DNA of 64,000 nucleotides from Ruegeria sp. Ofav3-42 (GCF_022347725.1 NZ_JAKRGB010000021.1:1-64000); one strand, 5' to 3'; numbered from the stretch's first letter, positions 35,556-44,850 are shown. Notes: generated from the letters alone by a model not told the origin. Numbers and translations: made by a program.

Positions 35556-35954
35556 TTAGTGGCTATCTGTTGTCCTCAGTTGGGACAGCATTGGGCAGGA
35601 TATGTTTCCGCTGTCGCAGTTAGCAGTAAGTTCATTCAGTGCCGCTTCCAGACGTATCAGCTCCTTGATCTTACCACGCACATTGGAGACATGACGTTCT
35701 GCCAGTTCCTTCACGGTTTGACAGTCTGCACCGCTGCCTTCTGACAGGTCGAGCAGCGTCTTCGCGTCTGCAAGTGGGAATCCTAAGTCCCGGCACTTTC
35801 TCAAAAAACGCAACCTTCCAACATCACGTTGTGAGTAGAGGCGGCGATTGTTGGAGGCGCGCTCGGGTTTTGGCACAATTCCTTCGCGTTCATAATAGCG
35901 GATGGTTTCAATACCGACTCCGCTTTGCCGGGAAGCCTCTCCAATCGCAATCAT
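35556..35954 (-). CDS. MerR-family metal-responsive regulator
   Basis: A 132-residue MerR protein. The N-terminal winged helix reads GEASRQSGVGIETIRYYEREGIVPKPERASNNRRLYS, then a dimerisation helix, then a C-terminal metal loop NCDSGNISCPML. A Cys before the helix (ADCQTVKELA) and the two loop Cys match the three ligands of mercury MerR, but the loop is two residues shorter (C-x6-C rather than C-x8-C). Hg(II) or another soft metal is likely. It is divergent from a MerT-like gene across a promoter with a MerR-type dyad. Confidence 0.88.
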   Translation of the reverse strand: MIAIGEASRQSGVGIETIRYYEREGIVPKPERASNNRRLYSQRDVGRLRFLRKCRDLGFPLADAKTLLDLSEGSGADCQTVKELAERHVSNVRGKIKELIRLEAALNELTANCDSGNISCPMLSQLRTTDSH

Positions 35955-35969
35955 GTGAAATTGTCCTGC

Positions 35970-36000
35970 TTGATCCTGTAGTGGCTACAGGATTTATACA
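35970..36000 (+). promoter_or_regulatory. MerR-type promoter with 19-bp spacer and dyad
   Basis: TTGATC (35970-35975) and TATACA (35995-36000) are 19 bp apart, the overlong spacing that MerR regulators correct by twisting DNA. Between them sits the perfect dyad ATCCTGTAG-TGG-CTACAGGAT (35973-35993). The promoter points to the MerT-like gene. Confidence 0.75.
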
Positions 36001-36053
36001 CCACTTGGGTCATCACTGCAAAGCCGTGCCGTGAAGATCAATGGAGAAGAAGG

Positions 36054-36376
36054 ATGCAGAAATACCTTGGCCTCAGTTATTTAGGATCGATGTCAGCCCT
36101 TGGTGTGGCGACCTGCTGTGTTCTACCCATGGCAATGATGTTGCTCGGGTTGGGCGGCAGTTGGCTGGCAATATTCGGGAAAATTGCGGGCGCAAGTTTT
36201 TTGTACTGACAATATCGACTGCGCTGGTCGCGTTGTCTTGGTCGGTATCGCGTCGACGCGGATCAATTGGGCGGCTGAAATGGTGGCTTGCCGGAAGCAC
36301 AGCAATGACCGGACTGGCATGGGTCATCGTGTTCAATGAGGCTCGGATCAACGAATACCTGATTATGCAGATGTGA
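36054..36376 (+). pseudogene. MerT-like mercuric transporter, frameshifted in a T-run
   Basis: From ATG 36054 (AAGAAGG upstream) the frame gives MQKYLGLSYLGSM...VATCCVLPMAMMLLGLGGSWL, the MerT first helix with its adjacent Cys pair, then stops at about 36211 after GASFLY. The continuation lies in the next frame (FFVLTISTALVALSWSV... to NEARINEYLIMQM, stop 36376). Restoring one T in the TTTTTT run at 36197-36202 gives an uninterrupted 107-residue protein. It may be a real mutation, a base-calling error in a homopolymer, or a site of transcript slippage. Confidence 0.78.
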
Positions 36377-36380
36377 AACT

Positions 36381-36596
36381 ATGACAGAACAAACCGTGGT
36401 GCTTGAAAGCACATTGACGTGTCCCAAATGCGGACACACCGAGACAGAGAAAATGCCGACAGACGCCTGCCAGTGGTATTATGAGTGCAAGGCGTGCAGG
36501 TCAGTATTGAAGCCACTCGAAGGCGACTGCTGCGTATACTGCTCCTATGCCACCGTTCCGTGCCCGCCAATTCAGATGGGCGATAGTTGTTGTTGA
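36381..36596 (+). CDS. GDCCVxC-domain small Cys-rich protein
   Basis: A 71-residue protein with an N-terminal zinc-ribbon-like pair (CPKCGHT and ECKACRSV) and the signature GDCCVYCSYATVPCPPIQ at the C-terminus. This family is often found with mercury transport genes, and some members carry selenocysteine at one Cys; here all are Cys codons. It starts 4 bp after the MerT-like stop and would be co-transcribed. A role in metal binding is likely, not shown. Confidence 0.85.
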   Translation: MTEQTVVLESTLTCPKCGHTETEKMPTDACQWYYECKACRSVLKPLEGDCCVYCSYATVPCPPIQMGDSCC

Positions 36597-36620
36597 GTAA
36601 ATGGCAGGTTTGTCGCGCGA

Positions 36621-36690
36621 CGTGTGAGTTCATCAGCCTCAAAATCTCGCACCGGCGGCGAATGTCCGAATAGCGGGCTGCACTTGCAAA
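36621..36690. repeat. Dispersed intergenic repeat, copy a (partial)
   Basis: CGTGTGAGTTCATCAGCC...CGGCGGCGAATGTCCGAATAGCGGGCTGCA aligns with the left and central part of copies c, d and g. The right third is not recognisable. It lies in the 339-bp gap 36597-36935, otherwise without a gene. Confidence 0.6.
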
Positions 36691-36935
36691 AATCTATTGG
36701 CACGTTCAGTGACAAATATGGGCCTCCATTTATTACGCATTCTTCAGCGATGACCCAGATGCTGCGCCGTCTCGGACGGCAGGTGTGAGCCCGAAGAAGA
36801 TGATCAAATATCAATAACTAATGCCGCTCTGGCGCCATTTCCGGGCATTCAGTTCCTGTTCCTGAACTACGTTGCTCGGAACAAATTCGTTGTCTACCAT
36901 ATGTATTGACGCTCGAAATTGGGATCTTTGTGACT

Positions 36936-38024
36936 ATGTCTATTCAGTCAGGCTATCTGCTCATCGCCGATATCACCGGTTACACTGGATACTTGACTCG
37001 GTCAGAGTTGGAACACGCCAACCCGATCATCCATTCTTTGCTGGAGGCAATTGTGATGGAATTGAAGGACCCAATGAAGTTGCGGGGCCTCGAGGGTGAC
37101 GCCGTTCTCGCTTATTCGAGTGGGCCATTCCCTTCCGGCGAAACTTTCCTCAATATATGTGAAAGCCTTTATCGGGCGTTCGCCGAACGCCGTCGGAACA
37201 TTGTGCAAAACACGACTTGCCCCTGCAACGCATGTCGCAACGTGGCCGATCTCGATCTGAAGATCCTTGCGCATCACGGAAAATTTGAAGAACTGTCGAT
37301 CGGACCGATGAAGGATATTTCCGGTGCTGACGTCATACTCGTGCATCGAATGGCAAAGACCGATGTGAAGGAGGATACTGGTATCCTCAGCTACGCCCTG
37401 TTCTCGGAAGACGCGTTCCGGGCTATGGGCATCGAGTCTGACCTCATGCAATACAGCGCTCAGTTCGAGCACTTTGGTGACGTGCCGATGCGGGTCTACG
37501 ACCTTGCTGCGGCCTGGCAACGATACCGGGAAGTCGCCGGACCCGTCCGCGTTACCGAAGAGGATGCGGTGCTCACAACCCGGCACTTACTGAAAGCACC
37601 TCCGGTAGTGGCTTGGGAAATGCTCACAGATCCGCGGCTCAAGATGCGCTGGATGATGTTGAAAGACGCTTATCGGGAGGGGGATGAATCGCGCACATGG
37701 GCCGGCATTCGTTTGCACTGCATTCATGAAGCCGCTCACTTTCAGATGCTGATCGTCGACTGGCACCCATTCGAATATGTAACTGATATCCTTCACAATT
37801 CGTCTATTGAGGGTCTTACTAATTTGGAGACCTATGAGTTGGCCCCGGTAGAAGAAGGCACCGAGATCGTGTTTCGTATGGGGCGGCTCACTGATGCCGA
37901 TGGAATACATCATCCCGAGGAGGAAGCTGCGGTGATCGAATTATTCGAGAACTTTTATCCTGTGGCTTTTGGCATTCTCGACGAGATGGCATTGGAGGCT
38001 CGTCAAAAGAGTCAGGAACAGTAA
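36936..38024 (+). CDS. DUF2652-SRPBCC protein, copy 2
   Basis: A 362-residue paralogue of the 33793 gene with the same order: GYLLIADITGYTGYL, LEGDAVLAYS, NTTCPCNAC, LDLKILAHHG, SGADVILVHRMAK, then an SRPBCC half (LLKAPPVVAWEMLTDPRLKMRW). The shared Cys cluster and cyclase-like Asp positions argue that they are functional in both. The start ATG 36936 (MSIQSGY) is taken, as the previous 10 codons are unlike copy 1. It is separated from copy 1 by the mer-like cassette. Confidence 0.84.
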   Translation: MSIQSGYLLIADITGYTGYLTRSELEHANPIIHSLLEAIVMELKDPMKLRGLEGDAVLAYSSGPFPSGETFLNICESLYRAFAERRRNIVQNTTCPCNACRNVADLDLKILAHHGKFEELSIGPMKDISGADVILVHRMAKTDVKEDTGILSYALFSEDAFRAMGIESDLMQYSAQFEHFGDVPMRVYDLAAAWQRYREVAGPVRVTEEDAVLTTRHLLKAPPVVAWEMLTDPRLKMRWMMLKDAYREGDESRTWAGIRLHCIHEAAHFQMLIVDWHPFEYVTDILHNSSIEGLTNLETYELAPVEEGTEIVFRMGRLTDADGIHHPEEEAAVIELFENFYPVAFGILDEMALEARQKSQEQ

Positions 38025-38229
38025 GGATGGATCTTTTGGGGCGACAACGCCGCTAAATGGGCTGAGAGCATCACACGATGCATCGAAGAAGGTAGGACCT
38101 TTACGATCGGGGTTGTTCGCTTCAAGCCAGAATGGGCTTGGAGCATTTTAGATGGCCGCAATGGCTTTCACGCGAACCTCGCGGCAATGAGCAGCCACTT
38201 CCGCTTTGTTAGGCGGACCGTGATTTCGC

Positions 38230-38321
38230 GTTGCCTTCGGCTTTGCTCCTGCAGCGAATGGTGGCTATGCGGGCTGCGGCCGCAGCATTGCGACCTGCTG
38301 TTGGATGTCCGGATTGGGCCG
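38230..38321. repeat. Dispersed intergenic repeat, copy b
   Basis: This 92-bp segment matches copy f (47152-47243) at about 84 of 92 positions with no gaps, by hand alignment. It contains the core GCGAATG...GCGGGCTGCG.CCGCAGCAT. It lies in the 478-bp gap 38025-38502, which holds no gene. Confidence 0.8.
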
Positions 38322-38444
38322 ACCGCGAAGTCGAATTTCAGGGTGTGATCCTAGACTGCCGCTGCGGCTTGGAAATTACTTCACTATGAGTTTTTAGAAT
38401 AATAGGCGACCAGCCCCCCTGACGTTAAGAGCTTCGGGGAGCTC

Positions 38445-38474
38445 TTTACTATACAGTACATACTGTATAGTAAA
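38445..38474 (+). promoter_or_regulatory. Palindromic operator overlapping the efflux promoter
   Basis: TTTACTATACAGTA and TACTGTATAGTAAA are perfect 14-bp arms around CA. TTTACT (38445-38450) and TATAGT (38467-38472), 16 bp apart, could be the -35 and -10, so binding would block the promoter. The site ends 28 bp before the efflux gene start. The TetR protein encoded downstream of that gene is the obvious candidate ligand. Confidence 0.8.
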
Positions 38475-38502
38475 TGCGTTATCACAACCTTGGAATCGTG
38501 CT

Positions 38503-40041
38503 ATGTCTTCAATAAATCCCCATCGCTGGTGGCTGTTGTTGGTCGTCTCTTCTGGCCTTCTGCTGATCACCCTGGACAATTCAATCCTATACACTGCACT
38601 ACCAACTCTGGTTCAGGACCTGGGCGCGAGCCAAAGTCAGTTGCTTTGGATCATTAACGCATACCCACTCGTAATGGCTGGGCTTTTGCTGGGCGCGGGT
38701 ACACTCGGAGACCGCGTTGGTCACCGGCGAATCTTTCTTATTGGCTTGGTCGTTTTCGGGACTGCAAGCACCGTGGCAGCCTTTTCGCCATCACCGGAAA
38801 TCTTGATTTCTGCCAGAGGGCTCTTGGCAGTCGGAGCAGCGATGATGATGCCGGCAACGCTTGCGCTCATCCGAGTCACTTTCGATGATCAGCGCGAACA
38901 GAACCTCGCCTATGCGATTTGGGGAATGTTGGCGATCGTTGGGTCCGCTCTCGGTCCCATCCTCGGAGGCTTTCTACTTGGCCATTTCTGGTGGGGTTCG
39001 GTTTTTCTGATCAACGTACCGGTTGTTGTGGCGGCGTTTGTCGGTACCTTGCTGGTAGCCCCTCGCGTAGAGCCTGATCCATCTAAAACGTGGGATTTTG
39101 TTTCCTCGGCCCAAGCCATGGTCATGCTTGCCGGATTTGTTGTTGCGATCAAAGAACTCACTCAGGGAAAGAACATCGAATTCGGCCTGGCGGCTATTGC
39201 TGTTTCGGTGCTGGCTGCAATTCTCTTTGTCCGCAGACAAAAACGCCTCACATATCCGCTGCTTGATTTCTCGGTGTTCAAGAACCCCGCTTTGATGTCA
39301 GGCGTTTTGGCAGCTGCCTTTGCTCTGTTCGCAATCGCGGGAATTCAGTTGACGACAACTCAGCGATTCCAAATCGTTGAGGGTTTTACCCCGATCCAGG
39401 CTGGATATCTTGTGTCAATCATCGCCATTTCCTGCATCCCTCTTAGCCTGATTGGCGGTGCCTATCTACATCGCATCGGCCTTCGGATCTTGATTGCCGG
39501 TGGTCTGGCAACATGCTCGGTTGCAGCTGTCATCACTGCTATTGGGTTTGGGATCGGCTTGCCGTGGCTGATTTGCGGGTTGGTCATCATGGGCTTCGGA
39601 GTCGGTGCCGCGTTGTCCGTTGCGTCTACAGCAATCCTTGGTAACGCCCCGATTGAACGCGCAGGGATGGCTGGTGCCGTCGAAGAAGTGTCCTACGAAC
39701 TTGGATCGTTGCTTGCCGTCGCACTATTGGGCAGCCTCACTGCAGCGTTGTATTCATTCGGAGCGTCATTTCCGGAGGGGACCCCCGCCGCTGCGAGTGA
39801 CAGCATTATTGCAGCCTGGTCTATCGCAGAAGGAATGGGCGCAGATGGGCAGGAGATTTTTGCTGAAGCTGCTCGCGCATTCGATCAGGCTTATGTAATG
39901 GTGCTTTATGTCATCGCAGGTGTTTTGGCGATCGGCACTGTGGTGACTGCTATGCTGTTGCGGGACTATGGTATTGGGTCTTCGTCAACGATCCATGATT
40001 GGGGTGACGGAGATTGGGGTGACGAAGAATGGGAAAGCTAG
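38503..40041 (+). CDS. DHA2-type (QacA/SmvA-like) multidrug efflux transporter
   Basis: A 512-residue MFS protein with about 14 helices. It shows LDNSILYTALPTLVQDLGAS in helix 1, WIINAYPLVMAGLLL with the DHA2 motif, GDRVGHRRIFLIG (motif A) and ALGPILGGFLLGHFWW (motif C of drug/H+ antiporters). Members export cationic biocides and dyes. A polar Asp/Trp-rich tail ends the protein. It is followed 19 bp later by a TetR gene and preceded by a palindromic operator, so it is probably induced by its substrates. Confidence 0.9.
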   Translation: MSSINPHRWWLLLVVSSGLLLITLDNSILYTALPTLVQDLGASQSQLLWIINAYPLVMAGLLLGAGTLGDRVGHRRIFLIGLVVFGTASTVAAFSPSPEILISARGLLAVGAAMMMPATLALIRVTFDDQREQNLAYAIWGMLAIVGSALGPILGGFLLGHFWWGSVFLINVPVVVAAFVGTLLVAPRVEPDPSKTWDFVSSAQAMVMLAGFVVAIKELTQGKNIEFGLAAIAVSVLAAILFVRRQKRLTYPLLDFSVFKNPALMSGVLAAAFALFAIAGIQLTTTQRFQIVEGFTPIQAGYLVSIIAISCIPLSLIGGAYLHRIGLRILIAGGLATCSVAAVITAIGFGIGLPWLICGLVIMGFGVGAALSVASTAILGNAPIERAGMAGAVEEVSYELGSLLAVALLGSLTAALYSFGASFPEGTPAAASDSIIAAWSIAEGMGADGQEIFAEAARAFDQAYVMVLYVIAGVLAIGTVVTAMLLRDYGIGSSSTIHDWGDGDWGDEEWES

Positions 40042-40060
40042 GGACTGGAGGCTCTGATCC

Positions 40061-40600
40061 TTGCGAAGTAGTAAACGGGCGTTAATTCTCGACGCTATCG
40101 TTGATTTGATCGAAGAGGGCGGCATCAAAGCAATCACCTATGATGCCGTCTCTGAAAAAACACAGATTACCCGCGGTGGATTGCTCTATCATTTTCCATC
40201 GCGGGATGATCTTGTCTATGCGGTTCACGAGCAGATCAGTGAGCGGTGGAATCAAACGATGGTCGACGCACTTGAAGATGCGTCACACACACCGTCTGCG
40301 AAAGAAAAAACCCTGGCCTATGCCACGGGTGCCACGACCGCTAATCGTGTTGAAATGCTTCTACTCATGGAAAGCGCCATGGATGAAGCCGTTCAGAAGT
40401 TGTGGCAGGACGTTCTCGATCGCTGGGCTCCCGATATGCCCGACTCTGAGGATGACAGGGCCATGGCGTTGTTTTTGGTGCGATTGGCTGCGGATGGGCT
40501 TTGGGTTAGCGAAGCTCTTTCGTCAAAGCCATTGCCGCAAGCTGTGAAGGACGGCGTTCTTCGACGGCTTAAGAAAATGGTTTCTGAAATTCCAGAGTAG
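40061..40600 (+). CDS. TetR-family repressor of the efflux operon
   Basis: A 179-residue TetR regulator. The N-terminal HTH reads RALILDAIVDLIEEGGIKAITYDAVSEKTQITRGGLLYHFPSRDDLV, and the rest is a helical ligand domain. The start is a TTG at 40061 behind CTGGAGG. It shares an operon with the efflux pump and most likely binds the 38445-38474 palindrome, giving negative feedback that is released by a pump substrate. Confidence 0.9.
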   Translation: MRSSKRALILDAIVDLIEEGGIKAITYDAVSEKTQITRGGLLYHFPSRDDLVYAVHEQISERWNQTMVDALEDASHTPSAKEKTLAYATGATTANRVEMLLLMESAMDEAVQKLWQDVLDRWAPDMPDSEDDRAMALFLVRLAADGLWVSEALSSKPLPQAVKDGVLRRLKKMVSEIPE

Positions 40601-40814
40601 CAAGCCATTTTGGCTAGGTTTGGTGGAGCGTAATCCCACTCCTTCTCTGAATTCGAAAACAGCACGCGGACGTAGTCTGGAGCCTGTGATCAGCCAGTCA
40701 CTACCCACCCGTCAAGTTCTTTAGCGCTAAATCCAACGCGATTCCGATCTTGGTAAAGCCTGAGGGACGAATTTGTCCGCTTGGACCTACTAGGGTTGGA
40801 ACATAAGGTATGCG

Positions 40815-41156
40815 TTGCCTAGTGAGCCTGTACATGACCGCCAGCAAGATGACGGCCTGTCTCAGATCGACCGATGGGACTTGAATTTGGCAAAAGTCTA
40901 CTCGTCTGCCGCAGCTAAATCTGATTACGCTCGTGCTGTACTAGGAACCACACCGCTTCAATTGTTTGGACGAGGCGATGCGGTTCAAAACGCTGTCGAT
41001 GACCATATCGGTGATGTCTTATTGATGCAGATTGGCGAGGCTATTGGATTGCCGTTGGATATCGGACCAGACATGGCTCTGCATCTTTGGATCAAACCTG
41101 AAGATCTAAAATCTGGGTGCTTTGATCACGTCGAATCAACTATCGAAATGACTTAG
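40815..41156 (+). pseudogene. Possible remnant of a DUF1963 (YwqG-like) protein
   Basis: The frame's last part (LLMQIGEAIG...MALHLWIKPEDLKSGCFDHVES) resembles the C-terminal end of DUF1963 proteins (LLQ-D...LYFWI..EDL....FD). The matching N-terminal domain is missing; the frame opens only at 40794. The only start is a TTG without a ribosome site. It sits in the 40601-41559 gap with a repeat copy. Confidence 0.35.
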
Positions 41157-41232
41157 ACAATCGGATTAAGGCGCGATATGCAGAGAAGCTGACATCGATG
41201 CAACCAGAGTAAACGGCAGGTTCGTCAGCGTT

Positions 41233-41336
41233 CTGTGAGTTCACCGGCCCGCGGATTTCGCATCTGCGGCGAATGTCTTCTCTAACGGGCCGCAGCGCAG
41301 CGATAGGAGAGCACGATGAATGTCTCTAATGGGCCG
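41233..41336. repeat. Dispersed intergenic repeat, copy c
   Basis: CTGTGAGTTCACCGGCCC...CTGCGGCGAATGTC...ACGGGCCGCAGCGCAGC...TGTCTCTAATGGGCCG follows the family order with the central part more diverged. It lies in the long non-coding stretch 41157-41559. Confidence 0.6.
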
Positions 41337-41559
41337 ATTACCCCGGGTCGTGCCAGTAGGATGCTGCACACGCTCCAAGGTCCGATCTGAGCCCGATGCG
41401 GCTATTACTCTATCCAACGAAGGTTGCTGCTAGGTCCCATTGGCGGTCGTTCCGATCATAGTGGGTGTTTCCAAGCTAGAATGCAAATGCGGACGTTCCT
41501 TAGAAATATATTCTGCACGTACCCGGAACAGACTTTTGCAGCCGCTGTACTGCCCGCAA

Positions 41560-43458
41560 CTATTCAGTTGTTCCTTCAGGCAACCCGGCTTTCCGCAAAC
41601 CGTCGAGATAGCGTTCCAAATCGCCTGTGTCCTTAAAATAGGGCAGGTTCTCTCGAAGTTGGGCGATTGTTAAATGAGGCAACAATTCCAGAAGCTTTCC
41701 ACGCGCGGCCGCTGCCTCTGCAAACTGCCCCAAATTTCCGGCACTTGCGGCGAGCGTTCGATGCCCGCCTGGAAACTGAGGGTTTGCCTCTACGGCTTTC
41801 CTCGCCCACCCGACCGCCTCCCCGTCCAAGCCGGCCACAAAAGCGGCAATTGACAAGTAGCCATACCAAGTCGCGATATGAACGTCGCGTGGGCTTAGAC
41901 GAAATGCGGCTTCATACTGCTCGAGCGCCGCATCGTATTTGCCCGCAACCCCGAGCGCTGCCCCCAATAGTGCAAGGTTTTCAGCTTCTTTCGGGTTGGC
42001 GGCGACGGCTCGCTCGTAGTAGCGGAGCGCGGTATCGTGGTTGTTTGAAAAGAAGTGGACGAGCCCAATCGACCTGAGCGCTTGGGAATCCTGGCTATCC
42101 AACGCGAGGCCACGTTCGGCGCTCAGCAGGGCCTCCTGAAATGAGTCTTCCCGCGACTCGCTCCAGCCAAAAAAGCCGTCCATAAGATACGCCACAGCCA
42201 GGGTACTATGGGAGTTCGCCTGGTTCGGTTCTAAGTCGATGGCTTGACGCAGAAAACGCTGGGCTTTCGCATTGTCGTCTTTGGTAAAGCGCAGTAAGTG
42301 CCAGTAGCCGCGCATGAAGGCGTCCCAGGCATCGAGATTGCGTGTTTCCATTCGTTGAGCGCGCTTAAGTTCTGCGGAAAGAAACTCGGGGGCAACCGAT
42401 GTGACGATACGCTGGGTGATCTCGTCCTGAACTTGAAAGATGTCCTTTAGCTCCCGGTTATATCGCTCCGCCCAAATATGTTTGTCTTCGAGCGCATCGA
42501 CAAGCCGAGCCGTGATCCGGAGGCTTTCATCGGATTTTCGGACGCTGCCCTCCAGAATGTACTGAACCCCAAGTTCGTGTGCGACATCCTCAATGTCCAC
42601 AGACACGTCTTTGTACGCAAAGCTCGAGTTTCGGCTGATGACGAAAAAATACCCGAAATCAGAAAGATCCGAGATGATGTCCTCGGTCATCCCGTCCGCA
42701 AAGTACTCCTGCTCCATGTCGCCACTCATATTTGCGAAGGGTAGCACCGCAATTGAGGGTTTATCAGGCAGGGGCAGCGCTGAACTCGCAACTGGCACCT
42801 GTTCTTGATTGGACGCCCACGGTTTTTGCCACTCAACACCGAACACCCCTCCAAAAAGTGCCAGAATGGCGACAGCAATTGCCGCCGGGAGCCAGCGCGC
42901 GAGCGTCGGCCTTGCCACGCCGATAACCTTTCCTGCATCCTCCGGCCCCAAGAGCACCCTGTATGCGCGAACCGGCTCTGCAATGTTCTTGACTTTTAGC
43001 GCGCCGAGCGACTCGAAACCGGCCCCAAACTTAGTTTTGACTTGGTCGAACGCCGTTCCCGATATGCAGATGCCGCCTGGATCAGCCATGGCCTCGAGCC
43101 GCGCGGCAATATTGACGCCGTCGCCGTAGATGTCGTCGTCTTCGACGACTACGTCGCAAAGATTGATTCCCATTCGAAATTCGATACGGTCGTCCTCGAA
43201 GAGTTCGGCATTGTAGGCGGCTACATTGCGCTGGACAGTCACGGCGCAACTTATGGCCTCGACGACGCTTGCAAATTCGACGAGTGCGCCGTCGCCCATG
43301 AGCTTAACAACGCGACCGCGATGTTCGGCGATCTCCGGATGGATGATTTCGCTGCGCAATTCTTTGAGGCGGGTGACAGTTTCTTCCTCGTTGGCCTCAG
43401 TCAGGCGGCTGAAGCCAACAACGTCGGCTGCGAGTATGGCGGCTAGGCGGCGCTCCAT
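41560..43458 (-). CDS. Class III cyclase with membrane helix, TolB-like and TPR regions
   Basis: A 632-residue paralogue of the 31848 gene. Cyclase domain about 1-170: AADVVGFSRLTEANEEE, KLMGDGALVEF, YGDGVNIAARLEAMA with intact metal and catalytic residues. One membrane helix (about 187-210, WLPAAIAVAILALFGGVFGV) separates it from SIAVLPFANMSGD...YFADGMTEDIISDLS and several TPRs. A GGGAGGG site precedes ATG 43458. Unlike the 31848 protein it is membrane-anchored, so the two probably serve different locations. Confidence 0.9.
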   Translation of the reverse strand: MERRLAAILAADVVGFSRLTEANEEETVTRLKELRSEIIHPEIAEHRGRVVKLMGDGALVEFASVVEAISCAVTVQRNVAAYNAELFEDDRIEFRMGINLCDVVVEDDDIYGDGVNIAARLEAMADPGGICISGTAFDQVKTKFGAGFESLGALKVKNIAEPVRAYRVLLGPEDAGKVIGVARPTLARWLPAAIAVAILALFGGVFGVEWQKPWASNQEQVPVASSALPLPDKPSIAVLPFANMSGDMEQEYFADGMTEDIISDLSDFGYFFVISRNSSFAYKDVSVDIEDVAHELGVQYILEGSVRKSDESLRITARLVDALEDKHIWAERYNRELKDIFQVQDEITQRIVTSVAPEFLSAELKRAQRMETRNLDAWDAFMRGYWHLLRFTKDDNAKAQRFLRQAIDLEPNQANSHSTLAVAYLMDGFFGWSESREDSFQEALLSAERGLALDSQDSQALRSIGLVHFFSNNHDTALRYYERAVAANPKEAENLALLGAALGVAGKYDAALEQYEAAFRLSPRDVHIATWYGYLSIAAFVAGLDGEAVGWARKAVEANPQFPGGHRTLAASAGNLGQFAEAAAARGKLLELLPHLTIAQLRENLPYFKDTGDLERYLDGLRKAGLPEGTTE

Positions 43459-43670
43459 TGACCACCCTCCCTAGCTACAAATTCTAGCGTATCAGCCTCG
43501 AAGAATCCATTGCCGGTGAGAAAATGCAGTTATCGTTCGGTGATATATTGTAGCCACATGACCAACTTCTAGTCTCCGAAATTCCCATAGCAATCGTTTT
43601 TAGCCTCAATAGAAGTCGTGGCGAGGAAGCTCCATCTGGCTTCTCGATTTACAAAGTCGGCTTTGTCCGC

Positions 43671-43775
43671 TCTGCTAGTTCAGCCAGCCCTCTATTTCGC
43701 GCACGCGGCGAATGCCCGGAAAGCGGGCTGCGACCGCAGCATTTCGGTTGGTAGATGGATGTCGGCAATGGGCCG
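43671..43775. repeat. Dispersed intergenic repeat, copy d
   Basis: TCTGCTAGTTCAGCCAGCC...GCGGCGAATGCCCGGAAAGCGGGCTGCGACCGCAGCAT...GATGTCGGCAATGGGCCG is one of the best full-length copies. It lies in the 845-bp gap 43459-44302, where open frames (for example one across 43692-44126) only reflect the repeat and its flank. Confidence 0.8.
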
Positions 43776-44302
43776 CCCCTCAACGGTCAGTAGAAGTCGG
43801 ATTGGCGAAACTCCACATCGCCTCCGATGACCGCAACGAACCCCCATTGCCGGATACCGGGTTCCGCATAAAGGTCGGCTTTGCGCAGAGCAGATCAAAA
43901 TCGCATCAACAAAAAAGCGTCTGTTTGGGAATAGCAGTTTCGGGTAGTTCCTTCCTGCTAAGGCGCGGCCACTGACAAACTCACGCCTACGTACTCTTTC
44001 GTGTTTGATAATGGGCCCCGCCGAGGCATCCGTGAGTGAGGGGGAGGCTCGACCTCGGCAGGGCTTCCACTGTCGAGCTATACTAATTGAAGTATCTGCC
44101 CGACAGTCGGCGCGCGCTCCAGCCAATATGTAGCTTTGGTCGCTCGCCTGATAGTAGTCAAATGTCCGCTATTAGCGCGGGCTTAAATAATCCACCTGAG
44201 GTCGGTTCGGAGCCCAATCTGACCGATGCTGCAAAGCGCCCGCGTGTCTGGTTTGGGACATTTTGAACCCAAAGTATGCTCAATCAGGCTCCCGAAGACC
44301 TG

Positions 44303-44842
44303 CTATGAGAACCATGTGTCGCCGAGGCAATAGCCTCTTGGAAAGGGGTCTTCAGGATCGACTCCATAGTAACTGACTCCTGTCAGCCAGGCTCGGCCTG
44401 AAATCTGCGGCAGAATAGCGGGTACGGATCCCACTTTTATCTGCTGCAGGATTTTGCAGTCAAACTTGGTGTCTAAAATGGATATGTGGCGAAACAGTTC
44501 TCCGACTTCCAGATCGCCTCGGGCATGCAGCAAGGCCATGCGGGCCGATGTTCCGGTGCCGCAGGGACAACGGTCCAGACGACCCGGTGAAACAACCACC
44601 GCATTTTTTGAAGATTTTACACCATCGATGATCTCCAATGGACTGGTAAATTCGATCTGATTGATGGTGTGGATGCCCGGGTTCGTAGGATGAACCGAAG
44701 GCAGTTGAACCGCTGCCGCACTCTTGATCGCCTCGCCGACCTCAACCAAATGTCGTGCGTCTTCTCGCCTGAGTTCGACGCCTGCATCTGCCGCATCCAC
44801 AATGCAGTAAATCATACCGCCATAAGTTCGCAGATGTCGAAC
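44303..44842 (-). pseudogene. Proline racemase/hydroxyproline epimerase family, N-terminus lost
   Basis: The C-terminal half of the fold is clear: RTYGGMIYCIVDAADAG, HTINQIEF, then the second catalytic Cys in PGRLDRCPCGTGTSARMA, DTKFDCKI and the terminal GRAWLTG...DPFPRGYCLGDTW. About 150 N-terminal residues, with the first catalytic Cys, are missing. The upstream frame continues directly into repeat copy e. Without both Cys of the two-base mechanism the product cannot racemise. No ribosome site is seen. Confidence 0.85.
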
Positions 44843-44850
44843 GTTTGCGT

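Noticed and set aside
43692..44126. 144-codon minus-strand frame
   Set aside because: Its C-terminal part is the translation of repeat copy d and the rest lacks coding character or a ribosome site.
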